The position numbers and the translations under genes are program-made. A stretch of DNA of 64,000 nt, taken from NCBI GenBank assembly GCA_021404565.1, contig JAAWWF010000028.1, positions 248,001 through 312,000 of the forward strand, read 5' to 3'. Under the pieces are notes generated by a model. That model was not told where the DNA came from. It made no database searches and worked only from the letters and a program-made list of their open reading frames with translations. This document shows positions 51,620 through 59,590 of this stretch, piece by piece. The first letter of the stretch is position 1. Each line of letters begins with the position of its first letter. Origin of the DNA: Roseivirga sp. GTDB taxonomy: Bacteria; Bacteroidota; Bacteroidia; Cytophagales; Cyclobacteriaceae.

Positions 51620-52153
51620 CTATTTAACCCTTTCTCCAACATCTCTAAATACATAGAACCAGTCCTTTATCTCATCAAATCTACTTTGCCAACCCTCCCA
51701 GATCATTCGATCGGGATCTCTAAACGAGATTTTTGATCTGAAAAAGCGATCTCTCTTAGCGTTCTGAGGCATGACTATTCTGATCTCTTTCTTGTCGGCA
51801 TCCAGGTACCATTGCTGATGACTGTATGCAGGATAGTCATTGGAGAAATTGATGGCCTGATAGTATTCACCCCATTTGTTATAGTTGATGAGATATACAT
51901 ACATCCTATTTTTACCAGTTTTAGACACGGTGGTTTCTGCTTCACATTTTATAAAGCTATCACCAAGATAATATTCACAGGTACGCATACCCTTCTCCTT
52001 ATATTCCTTATCCGTTCCCGGGTAAAGTGTTTCTTCTACCTGCCAGGTTCCGATTAAAAAATCCAAATCCCTGATGGACTGTCCATAACCATGTTCAAAT
52101 CCAGAACATATCAGTGCGATGCTCAAGGTGGTTTTTAAAATGTTTTTTTTCAT
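51620..52153 (-). CDS. Secreted DUF1579/lipocalin-like protein
   Basis: 177 residues with a signal peptide (about 1-24, ending EHGYGQ). The mature start IRDLDFLIGTWQVEETLYPG matches the 'FLxGxW' opening of DUF1579 and related ten-stranded lipocalin-like proteins; later strands MYVYLINYNKWGEYYQAINF and RMIWEGWQSRFDEIKDWFYV complete a small barrel. Ligand unknown. Monocistronic with its own terminator. Confidence 0.75.
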   Translation of the reverse strand: MKKNILKTTLSIALICSGFEHGYGQSIRDLDFLIGTWQVEETLYPGTDKEYKEKGMRTCEYYLGDSFIKCEAETTVSKTGKNRMYVYLINYNKWGEYYQAINFSNDYPAYSHQQWYLDADKKEIRIVMPQNAKRDRFFRSKISFRDPDRMIWEGWQSRFDEIKDWFYVFRDVGERVK

Positions 52154-52198
52154 TGCGATATATTGTTTGAGTTGTAATGATCTGGTCTCATGATAAGA

Positions 52199-52318
52199 AG
52201 GTCGGTAGGCACTGTATGAGTAATTAGTTAATTACTCTTGAAATCGTGGCGACCTACAACCTGAATCATATCATCCCGCTAGAAGAATCGATTCCTGACA
52301 CCTTGGATTAATCAGGAA
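52199..52318 (+). promoter_or_regulatory. Structured leader upstream of the amino-acid permease gene
   Basis: Nested pairing: AGGTCG (52199-52204) with CGACCT (52250-52255), CAC with GTG inside it, and GAGTAATTA-GT-TAATTACTC (52218-52237) at the centre. A second hairpin TTCCTGA-N13-TCAGGAA follows at 52292-52318, 33 bp before the ATG. It could be an RNA leader with a regulatory switch or overlapping protein sites; no known riboswitch consensus is recognised. Confidence 0.4.
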
Positions 52319-52351
52319 AGCTCTGCATCTTATCAGGCGAGTAACAATTGA

Positions 52352-53833
52352 ATGGACGACCGAAGCTCTTCGACAAAACTTACCAGACATCTTGGATTAA
52401 CCGGCCTTGCCGCAACAGGAATATGCTCTATGATTGGTGCCTCGATTTATGTGGTGCCCTTTATGATCCAGCGGAATGTTCCAGGTATAGGTCCCAATGT
52501 GATCCCTGCCTTTCTGTTTGCTGCAATTCCCGCTTTACTGGCAGCTTTCGCCTATGCGATGCTTAGTTCGGCTATGCCCCGGGCCGGAGGAAGTTATGTC
52601 TATGCCAGTCGGGGACTGCACCCCTATCTGGGCTTTGTTGCCAGTTTCTCTCAGTGGTTTGGTCTTTCCATTGTCATTGGAGTGATAGCCTATGTCATTG
52701 TCCCCTTTTTCAGAGACATCGCGCTTGCTTTGGAACAACCTGAGCTGGCTGCCTGGTTTGACAAAGGTTTTGTAAGGGTTGGATTAGCACTCTTAATGCT
52801 CTGGATCTTTGTGTTGATCAACATCAGAGGCATTAAAGCCTATGTGAGGGCCCTTATTCCATTGATGCTGCTCATGTTCGGTCTGGGCATCGTTGTGATC
52901 TATACCGGCTTCAGTTTTAATCATACAGATTTTGCAGCCGAGGTACCAGACTCAGTCAGTACCGGCTTATCAGACCAGGCATTTAACTGGAACACCTTTT
53001 TAGCTGCCGCTGCCATTCTTTTCTCCAGTTTCATCGGCTTTGATGCCATTGCCCAGGCAGGTGGAGAAGCCAAAGAGCCTGCCAGAATGCTACCCCGCGC
53101 CATCGGAATTGCCATTGTAGGTGTGGGGCTCTATTATTTTGCTTTCACCTCAGCGGTATACCATGCCGTTCCCTGGCAATATGTGGCGGAACAAGCGCTA
53201 AAAGGAGACATCACCGCCACAGGCTTATTGCAACCTATCATTCCCTTCGCTCTTGGGGTGGTAATTACTACCGGTGCTGCCATAGCCCTGATCAATGACC
53301 TGCCGGCCATGATCCTTTCTGTGTCCCGATTGGTCTTTGCCTGGTCAGGAGATGGTATTTTCCCAAAATCACTCAGCAAAACGCATGAGCGACACCATAC
53401 ACCTCACAGAGCTTTGATACTCAGTGGCTTTATGGCTTCTATTGGTATTCTGGGAAGTCATTTTGCAGGAGACTTCTTCCTCGGTATCGATATTATGGTA
53501 TTGGCCATGCTGGTGAATTTTCTACTGATGTGCATGACTGTGCTCGCCATAAAGAAACGCAATCCAGAGCTGGCCGGAAGAATAGAGGTGATCAAATCAA
53601 GATGGCAACAGCGGCTTGTGGCCTGGCTTGGTGTACTTTTTCTTTCAGGCTTCATTCTCGTGCATGTGGTCAAAGACTTTCAGACCGAGGTGAGTCACTG
53701 GTACTTCCGCTCTACTCCTGTTTGGCTATTGGTAATGGCTCTTGGCTCCGTAATTTTCCTTATACAGTATCTGGGAATGATGAAAGAAGGTATTGATGCT
53801 GGTGCATTGTTTAAAAAGCTTCCTGAAGAATGA
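52352..53833 (+). CDS. APC-superfamily amino acid permease
   Basis: 493 residues with about twelve hydrophobic helices. APC signatures: LGLTGLAATGICSMIGASIY (helix 1), AMLSSAMPRAGGSYVYASRG (helix 2-3 region), FIGFDAIAQAGGEAKEPARM (helix 6-7). A structured leader precedes it. Its stop overlaps the start of the aldo/keto reductase-RidA gene by 4 bases, which suggests uptake of an amino acid or related amine whose metabolism produces reactive imine intermediates. Confidence 0.92.
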   Translation: MDDRSSSTKLTRHLGLTGLAATGICSMIGASIYVVPFMIQRNVPGIGPNVIPAFLFAAIPALLAAFAYAMLSSAMPRAGGSYVYASRGLHPYLGFVASFSQWFGLSIVIGVIAYVIVPFFRDIALALEQPELAAWFDKGFVRVGLALLMLWIFVLINIRGIKAYVRALIPLMLLMFGLGIVVIYTGFSFNHTDFAAEVPDSVSTGLSDQAFNWNTFLAAAAILFSSFIGFDAIAQAGGEAKEPARMLPRAIGIAIVGVGLYYFAFTSAVYHAVPWQYVAEQALKGDITATGLLQPIIPFALGVVITTGAAIALINDLPAMILSVSRLVFAWSGDGIFPKSLSKTHERHHTPHRALILSGFMASIGILGSHFAGDFFLGIDIMVLAMLVNFLLMCMTVLAIKKRNPELAGRIEVIKSRWQQRLVAWLGVLFLSGFILVHVVKDFQTEVSHWYFRSTPVWLLVMALGSVIFLIQYLGMMKEGIDAGALFKKLPEE

Positions 53834-55293
53834 AAGAACTATCTACTCCCCCACTCTATCAAATCAACGAAGATCTTCAGGTACCCAGAATCATTACGGG
53901 ACTCTGGCAGGTGGCAGACATGGAAAGAGAAGGTGTTCTGTCAGATTTTGAAGACAGGGCCCTGGCGATGAAGGCTTATGCCGACAAAGGTTTCAACGCT
54001 TTTGATATGGCTGATCATTACGGGTCTGCTGAGGAAATTACCGGTGTTTACCGAACCAACTATCAACAGGAAACTCCCATACAAGCCTTTACGAAATGGG
54101 TGCCGGAACCTGGGGAAATGACCCGGGAGAATGTCAGGAAGGCTATCGAGCTATCTCTGAAAAAACTCCGTACTGAGCAAATTGAAGTGCTGCAGTTTCA
54201 TGCCTGGCAATATGCCAATCCGGCCTGGCTCGATGCACTATCTTACCTCCAAGAACTAAAAGAGGCAGGGCTGATACGCCATCTGGGAGTGACTAATTTT
54301 GACACAGCTCACTTAAAAATGGCACTCAGTCATGGAATTGAAATAGCCACGAATCAGGTAAGTTATTCATTGCTGGACAGGCGTGCATCTGGCGCTATGT
54401 CTGAGCTTTGCAAGGCCTCAGGTGTAAGGCTTTTTGCTTTTGGCACTCTGGCTGGTGGCTTTTTGTCAGACCGCTGGCTCGGGCAAGCTGAGCCCAACCT
54501 GACTGAGGAGCTTACCTGGTCACAAATGAAATATAAACGCTTTATCGACTCTGCTGGTGGCTGGGAGCACTTTCAGCAATTACTGGTAACATTAGACAGC
54601 ATTGCTCGTAAAAAGGGCGTATCGATAGCTAATATTGCCTCACGCTATATTCTCGAGCAATCAGCTGTAGCCGCTTTGATCATAGGGGTGCGCCTGGGGG
54701 AACGAAATCATTCTGCCGACAACCTCAGGCTCTTTAACTTTGAACTCTCCAGAGCAGACCAAAATGCATTGGGGAGCACACTGAGCAATTTCAAGGACAT
54801 CCCCGGTGATTGTGGTGATGAGTACAGAAAATCTCCTTTTCTGACTGCCGCGGGAAACCTCAGTCATCATTTTGAAGGCTTCAGAGCCCCCTACCCAACC
54901 GTGACCGGTGCTGATGGAAGAACCAAGGCCTTAAGCGGCACGGTATGGGAAGATATGGCAGGCTTCAGCCGGGCAGTTCGAAAAGGTAACAGGATTGCCA
55001 TTTCTGGTACAACTGCCACACATGGAGATCAGGTGGTAGGTAAATCAGACCCGGGAGTACAAACTCATTTTATCATTGATAAACTGGAAGGTGCCCTGCT
55101 TGCCCTGGGCAGCAGCCTGGAGGACGTAGTGCGTACCCGCATTTTTGTTCGAAATATTGACGACTGGGAACCTGTAGCCAGGGCCCACGGAGAACGGTTT
55201 AAGTCAATACAACCTGCCAATACCCTTGTCGAAGCCAAACTGGTGGGGGATGAATACCTGGTGGAAATAGAAGCTGACGCGATTATGAATTAG
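53830..55293 (+). CDS. Aldo/keto reductase fused to RidA-type imine deaminase
   Basis: 487 residues. The AKR domain covers about 15-330, with the tetrad D59 and Y64 in FDMADHYGSAEE, K89 in AFTKWVPE and H124 in LQFHAWQY; NADPH binding is indicated by the late VAALIIGVRLGERNHSADN. A RidA/YjgF domain occupies about 365-487 (IAISGTTATHGDQVVGKSDP, VVRTRIFVRNIDDWEPVARA, NTLVEAKLVGDEYLVEIEAD). RidA hydrolyses reactive enamine/imine intermediates; the AKR reduces carbonyls. The fusion and the coupled permease suggest a pathway for an imported amino acid or ketone. Confidence 0.92.
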   Translation: MKELSTPPLYQINEDLQVPRIITGLWQVADMEREGVLSDFEDRALAMKAYADKGFNAFDMADHYGSAEEITGVYRTNYQQETPIQAFTKWVPEPGEMTRENVRKAIELSLKKLRTEQIEVLQFHAWQYANPAWLDALSYLQELKEAGLIRHLGVTNFDTAHLKMALSHGIEIATNQVSYSLLDRRASGAMSELCKASGVRLFAFGTLAGGFLSDRWLGQAEPNLTEELTWSQMKYKRFIDSAGGWEHFQQLLVTLDSIARKKGVSIANIASRYILEQSAVAALIIGVRLGERNHSADNLRLFNFELSRADQNALGSTLSNFKDIPGDCGDEYRKSPFLTAAGNLSHHFEGFRAPYPTVTGADGRTKALSGTVWEDMAGFSRAVRKGNRIAISGTTATHGDQVVGKSDPGVQTHFIIDKLEGALLALGSSLEDVVRTRIFVRNIDDWEPVARAHGERFKSIQPANTLVEAKLVGDEYLVEIEADAIMN

Positions 55294-55318
55294 CCTGACA
55301 ATACCCGAAAAACAAAAA

Positions 55319-55345
55319 AGGTGTTCACAGAACACCTCTCTTTAA
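55319..55345. terminator. Bidirectional terminator between AKR-RidA and the cold-shock gene
   Basis: AGGTGTTC-ACA-GAACACCT (55319-55337) is an 8-bp stem with a 3-nt loop. On the plus strand CTCTTTAA follows; on the minus strand the run TTTTTTGTTTTT makes a stronger terminator for the converging cold-shock gene. Confidence 0.85.
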
Positions 55346-55366
55346 TATTGTGGGAAGATCTTGTTA

Positions 55367-55816
55367 TCAGACTTTCTTAACTCTTACAGCATTCAATCCC
55401 TTCATGCCTTGTTCCAGCTCGAAGCTCACTTTATCACCTTCCTGAACAGCCTCAGTAAGACCATTTACGTGTACAAAGAATCGCTCCTGAGTACCGTCCT
55501 GATTGATAAAGCCGTAGCCTTTAGAATCGTTAAAGAAGGCTATTCTTCCTCTTCTCACAGCATCTTCAGGATCGTCCTCTCTGCGAGGTACACCAACTTC
55601 AATGCTGCTGGCTTTAATCACTTCTTTCTTTTTGGTCGGATCTGGTGGTGTATCGGATAGGTTTCCAAATTCATCTACATAGGCCATCATGGCGTCAAGC
55701 CCACCACCGGGTGAGTTAGCTCTGCGCTCTTCTTTTTTCTCCTGCTTTTCTTTACGCTTTTTTAAACGCTTTTTTTCTTTTTCTTTTTTGTTGAAAGTCT
55801 CTTGTGATTTTCCCAT
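55367..55816 (-). CDS. Cold-shock domain protein with a long basic N-terminal extension
   Basis: 149 residues. The first ~40 are almost purely lysine/arginine/glutamate (for example KKEKEKKRLKKRKEKQEKKE), probably a nucleic-acid-binding helix. The cold-shock domain covers about 87-149: GRIAFFNDSKGYGFINQDGT carries RNP1 (KGYGFI), FFVHVNGL RNP2, followed by VQEGDKVSFELEQGMKGLNA. It binds single-stranded RNA/DNA as an RNA chaperone. A putative -7 box lies about 200 bp upstream, giving a long 5' leader like those of cold-shock mRNAs. Confidence 0.9.
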   Translation of the reverse strand: MGKSQETFNKKEKEKKRLKKRKEKQEKKEERRANSPGGGLDAMMAYVDEFGNLSDTPPDPTKKKEVIKASSIEVGVPRREDDPEDAVRRGRIAFFNDSKGYGFINQDGTQERFFVHVNGLTEAVQEGDKVSFELEQGMKGLNAVRVKKV

Positions 55817-56022
55817 TCAGTCTGTCTTCTTTCTTTTAAGGTTCTTGTAAGTGCTTGAATTTAACGGAGTAGTGTCACTATTCCATACATCTGATGAATT
55901 ACCTGAGTCAATCTTTTCCACAAGATACCTGAGCATCCGGTTGCTGAAAAGAAGTAACGAAAATGTAAAACGAATTATACTAGAGATGTATGATGGCCGA
56001 GTACTATTACCGCTTTCAACAC

Positions 56023-56057
56023 CAAAGATACAAAATTTGTTGATTTAAACAGCCAAA
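56023..56057 (-). promoter_or_regulatory. Candidate promoter with long leader for the cold-shock gene
   Basis: On the minus strand TTTG (56054-56057) and TATCTTTG (56023-56030) match the Bacteroidota -33 (TTTG) and -7 (TAnnTTTG) boxes, though the 23-bp spacing is slightly long. Transcription from here gives about 200 nt of leader before the start codon at 55816. Nothing else is recognised in the 319-bp gap to the CHAT gene. Confidence 0.4.
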
Positions 56058-56135
56058 GAGCCCCATAAAGCGCTTAAAGTTTAAATACTCAAACCTTACT
56101 TATAGTCATTTTATAAGCGGAATTAGGCTGAATAT

Positions 56136-58124
56136 TCAGACGAAGGTAAACCTGAATCGAAATTTCAGGAGCAAAAGACAGGGTAAAAGAAAAAACACAT
56201 ATCGCCATGGTGATCCTGACCTTTTCAGGCGGATGTCATTGCCATGATGTACCAGCGGAGACCAGAAGTACGGGTGCTGATAAAATTCATCCGCCCCAGA
56301 AAGGAAATCTCTCTTGGACTGACCAAGGCCTACGGAGCTTAACTCTCCCCTGTGCAGCGCTTTCAGGTAACCTGCGTTGATCGTGGCAGCACTGCGGTCT
56401 TCCACCTCCCAGAGATTAGCAAGGAGCTGATTAGTACCTAATTCCATCGCCCGTCTACCTATGCTCTGCCTGCCCTCTCCGGATATATTCAGTCCTGCCA
56501 GTGAGGCACAGGCATTAATCACCATTGCCATGGGTAAATTATGAACCTGATAAAAGTCAACCATACTCACCGTATCTGTTTCCGATAAAAGCAAGGCAGG
56601 CAGACCCTGAGAGTCGATAATTTGATGTGTGATGACAACAGCCAGACCCTCGTTCATCCCTATATCTGATAGTTTGTACGCCTGATTATATTCTGTAAAA
56701 CGATCTGATATGACATCAAATTCAAGTTTACCAGCGGGTAATTGCAGCTCTTCTGATTCAAAGGCTCCTGATAGCCAGGTCACTCTGGAATCGATATCCA
56801 GGACAGTTTCTGTGTCTCTCAGGGACGCGTCATATCTGATCGTGTGAGAACTGATAAGAAAATCCTGATTGTTATCTACCAGGGATTCGAATGGTAAAGC
56901 ATTCGATAAACCGTCTGTTTTGATGATGAGCATATGGCTTAATGGAAAATTCAAGCGTGCAAAAAAGAGGTTGTAAAGCTGATTCAGCTCCTTTCTGAGC
57001 TTTTTAAGCAAGTCAGCATTACCGGTTAAATAATCAGGAGCACTATGAAATCTGCTGATCAATGATGAGAGCTTTTGCTCATAATCACCTCTTCTATGGA
57101 GGATGAGTTGTGTCTGACCTCTCCTGTTGACATATTGAAACAGATGGTTTTCTCCTTCAAAGAAGTCAATTCGCGTGATGTCGTCATTGACTAACTCAGA
57201 TTTTTGAGACAGAGCAACGGGCCTTGTTTGTATCAGCTTGAAGTATTTGGTCCTAAGTTGGTTTCGCTTTTGGAAGATGGTGTGATACCTGTGATTGTCG
57301 TGAGGAACGATATTCATCTCTGTTTCCAGTGGCTCTATTTCCTGAAGCAAATTTCGGATTAACCATTTGTAAGGGCCCTTCTCGCCTATTACAGCCCTGT
57401 TCAACTCAAATTCACCCAGGTTGCTTATCCATAGCAATTTCGCCATCAGGTTATTCCTCCTTCCTGATTCATTTTGCATATTGAGTAAAAGCAGCGCTTG
57501 CTCAATCAATTGATACTTCTTAGTCAATTGATTTTTCCGGCTTGCATTGACAAGGCCAGACTGATAGAATCGTTCGAGATAGGTAGCTATCAGTTCGACC
57601 AATTCGATGGCTTTCTGATCTCTCTGATAACTACTGCCTCTGTTCGCATAAGTTAATTTCAACCTGAAATATTCCTGCTTCAAACAAGCCAGGCGATAGT
57701 GTAAAACATAAGCAGATATATCGCTTTCGACAGATCTACCTGAGGCCTTTAACCAGTTTATATCTAACTGAATCTTCCTGATTAGCATCGTCACCTCTCC
57801 AACATCAGCTAACCCCTCAAGTTCTTTGACAGTAGCAATCAGTTGAATAAGCGGTTTTAAAAGGCTCTCTGAACTACTTGTCGAACTATGCGCTTCTGGA
57901 AGAAAACCTGTTTGGGTCTGAGGAAGTTTCAGGTCTTTTTCCCAGAGGATCTGTACCTGGATTGCGCCTGGAATATGATCTGTCGTTTGACCATTGCTGG
58001 TCATTTCGGCACTTATGAAGAATAAAGCTGGCCAAAAGAGCACTTTTCCACATAAGTTCTTTATAAGCCAAAAAATTCTGAAAAAGGCAATATAAATCAC
58101 CTCAGTAGCTTTATATAAAGTCAC
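56136..58124 (-). CDS. CHAT-domain protein (caspase-like) with membrane anchors
   Basis: 662 residues starting with GTG. A hydrophobic N-terminus (about 10-40) and C-terminal helix (about 642-655) indicate membrane attachment; about 85-330 is helical. The CHAT domain covers about 395-640 with LSNALPFESLVDN, the catalytic dyad as H500 in VVITHQIID and C539 in VINACASL, followed by QLLANLWEVEDRSAATINAG. The usual atypical HG after His and SACET around Cys are altered, so activity is not certain. It is divergent from an ECF sigma factor and a TPR protein, and probably forms a signalling unit with them. Confidence 0.85.
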   Translation of the reverse strand: MTLYKATEVIYIAFFRIFWLIKNLCGKVLFWPALFFISAEMTSNGQTTDHIPGAIQVQILWEKDLKLPQTQTGFLPEAHSSTSSSESLLKPLIQLIATVKELEGLADVGEVTMLIRKIQLDINWLKASGRSVESDISAYVLHYRLACLKQEYFRLKLTYANRGSSYQRDQKAIELVELIATYLERFYQSGLVNASRKNQLTKKYQLIEQALLLLNMQNESGRRNNLMAKLLWISNLGEFELNRAVIGEKGPYKWLIRNLLQEIEPLETEMNIVPHDNHRYHTIFQKRNQLRTKYFKLIQTRPVALSQKSELVNDDITRIDFFEGENHLFQYVNRRGQTQLILHRRGDYEQKLSSLISRFHSAPDYLTGNADLLKKLRKELNQLYNLFFARLNFPLSHMLIIKTDGLSNALPFESLVDNNQDFLISSHTIRYDASLRDTETVLDIDSRVTWLSGAFESEELQLPAGKLEFDVISDRFTEYNQAYKLSDIGMNEGLAVVITHQIIDSQGLPALLLSETDTVSMVDFYQVHNLPMAMVINACASLAGLNISGEGRQSIGRRAMELGTNQLLANLWEVEDRSAATINAGYLKALHRGELSSVGLGQSKRDFLSGADEFYQHPYFWSPLVHHGNDIRLKRSGSPWRYVFFLLPCLLLLKFRFRFTFV

Positions 58125-58150
58125 TTCACTGTTTGGTAGTTGAAAAAAGG

Positions 58151-58173
58151 ACTAATAATTTATCGATATTAGT
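58151..58173. promoter_or_regulatory. Inverted repeat between the CHAT gene and the sigma factor gene
   Basis: ACTAATA (58151-58157) and TATTAGT (58167-58173) are perfect 7-bp arms with a 9-bp spacer in the divergent promoter region, so it could coordinate both genes. No bound protein can be named. Confidence 0.4.
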
Positions 58174-58242
58174 TGAATAAAAGAAGGGTAAAGTGTAAAA
58201 TGCGTGAAGCAACCATTTGGACACCATTCACCATCACATCCG

Positions 58243-58833
58243 ATGCTAAAGATTGAATTAATCAACAGGCATAGAGAAGATACTATTGTAGACGGTTTAC
58301 GCTCAGGGAAAAAGAAAACCCTCAATCGCATCTATAAGGAGTATTTTCCGGTCATTAAGGATCATATCTTAAAAAATTCCGGATCGGTTGACGATGCCAA
58401 AGATGTATTTCAGGATGCGATGATGGCCATATTTCAAACCGTAACCGACAAGGATTTTGAGCTGACCTGTCAATTCAAAACCTACCTCTATTCTGTCAGC
58501 GCTAAGATTTGGAAGAAGCGTCTCCGTGACCACCGTCCTACTGATCTTCATACCACGAGCAAGATTGAACAAATCGCCCAGGAAGAAATTGATGATGCTG
58601 TAATGAAAATGGAGCGATACAAGTTCTACCGGAAAAAATTCACTGAGTTAAGCGAGAAATGCCAGCAGTTGTTGAAGATGTTTCTCAATGGAATGGACAC
58701 TAAAAGAATCACAGAGAATCTCGGCTTTGCCAGCATTGCGTATACCAAAAAACGAAAATATCAGTGTAAAGAGGGCCTGATACGGCTTATAGAACAAGAT
58801 CCTGAATATCAACTTCTGGTAAGTCATGACTAG
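58243..58833 (+). CDS. ECF-type RNA polymerase sigma factor
   Basis: 196 residues when started at the ATG at 58243 (MLKIELINRHREDTI), which matches family length; the GTG at 58204 would add 13 residues. Region 2 is recognisable (LNRIYKEYFPVIKDHILKNS, DDAKDVFQDAMMAIFQTV with the core-binding acidic motif) and region 4 is the late helix-turn-helix (FTELSEKCQQLLKMFLNGMD, ITENLGFASIAYTKKRKYQC). It is co-transcribed with a TPR membrane protein and divergent from the CHAT gene, so it likely drives this unit's genes. Confidence 0.9.
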   Translation: MLKIELINRHREDTIVDGLRSGKKKTLNRIYKEYFPVIKDHILKNSGSVDDAKDVFQDAMMAIFQTVTDKDFELTCQFKTYLYSVSAKIWKKRLRDHRPTDLHTTSKIEQIAQEEIDDAVMKMERYKFYRKKFTELSEKCQQLLKMFLNGMDTKRITENLGFASIAYTKKRKYQCKEGLIRLIEQDPEYQLLVSHD

Positions 58834-59563
58834 GAAAGAGAGACTTGAGCTGATAGATCGCTATAAAAACGGACGTCTTGAAGGCCTGGCACTTCAGCGG
58901 TTTGAACGGCAACTAGAAACAGATGAGGCCCTCAGGAAGGACTTCAGACTGGACAAGGAACTCTCTGAGGCAATGAACGAGAGTAGTGATTATAACCTCT
59001 TTAAGGAGCTGGTAGGTGAAGCTGAAGACAATTACTTCGGTGAGAACCCAAGGGATCAATGGAATATGAGCCGGGTAGCAGCCATTATCAGCTTTTTTCT
59101 TATCTCCTCCATAACCATTTGGTGGTTTGCCACGCGAGACCTTACTCCTGATCAGCGCTTTGAAAAGGCTTTTACGGCCTATAAGGCTCCGGCAAATTTC
59201 CGGGGATCAGAACTGGCTAATATGGATGATGACTTCATGCTGGGGTTAATTAAATACGAGAAAGCGGAGTACCGTGAATCAATTCGTTTATTCGAAATGG
59301 CTTCTTCAAAGGATCAAACCAATTTCACCGCCCGGTTTCTTCTGGCCATGAGCCACATGTCACTCAGACAGTTTGCTGAAGCAAAACCCATTTTAGAAAT
59401 CTTATCTGCAGATGACGATCATCTGTTCCAGGATCCGGTTCGGTGGTATCTCGGGCTACTTTACCTTGCTGATGGTGACGAATCCAACGATTCTCTATCC
59501 CGGGCTTTGTTTGATAGAATTGAGAATAAGGAGTACAAAGAAATGGTAAGGAGCCTACGTTAG
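58826..59563 (+). CDS. Single-pass membrane protein with TPR-like C-terminus, putative anti-sigma partner
   Basis: 245 residues overlapping the sigma gene by 8 bp. A charged cytoplasmic N-terminal half (LELIDRYKNGRLEGLALQRF, typical of anti-sigma-like N-termini in Bacteroidota), one membrane helix at about 83-102 (RVAAIISFFLISSITIWWFA), and an outer region with TPR-type helices (ALIKYEKAEYRESIRLFEMA-like segment, FTARFLLAMSHMSLRQFAEA). It probably binds the sigma factor in the cytoplasm and a partner, perhaps the CHAT protein, outside; this is inference from gene order. Confidence 0.75.
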   Translation: MTRKERLELIDRYKNGRLEGLALQRFERQLETDEALRKDFRLDKELSEAMNESSDYNLFKELVGEAEDNYFGENPRDQWNMSRVAAIISFFLISSITIWWFATRDLTPDQRFEKAFTAYKAPANFRGSELANMDDDFMLGLIKYEKAEYRESIRLFEMASSKDQTNFTARFLLAMSHMSLRQFAEAKPILEILSADDDHLFQDPVRWYLGLLYLADGDESNDSLSRALFDRIENKEYKEMVRSLR

Positions 59564-59590
59564 TACAGTCGCTACATCAGAGGGATTAGC

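Noticed and set aside
55851-56048. A 65-codon plus-strand frame in the cold-shock leader
   Set aside because: Non-ATG start, no conservation signals, and it lies antisense to the presumed long leader.
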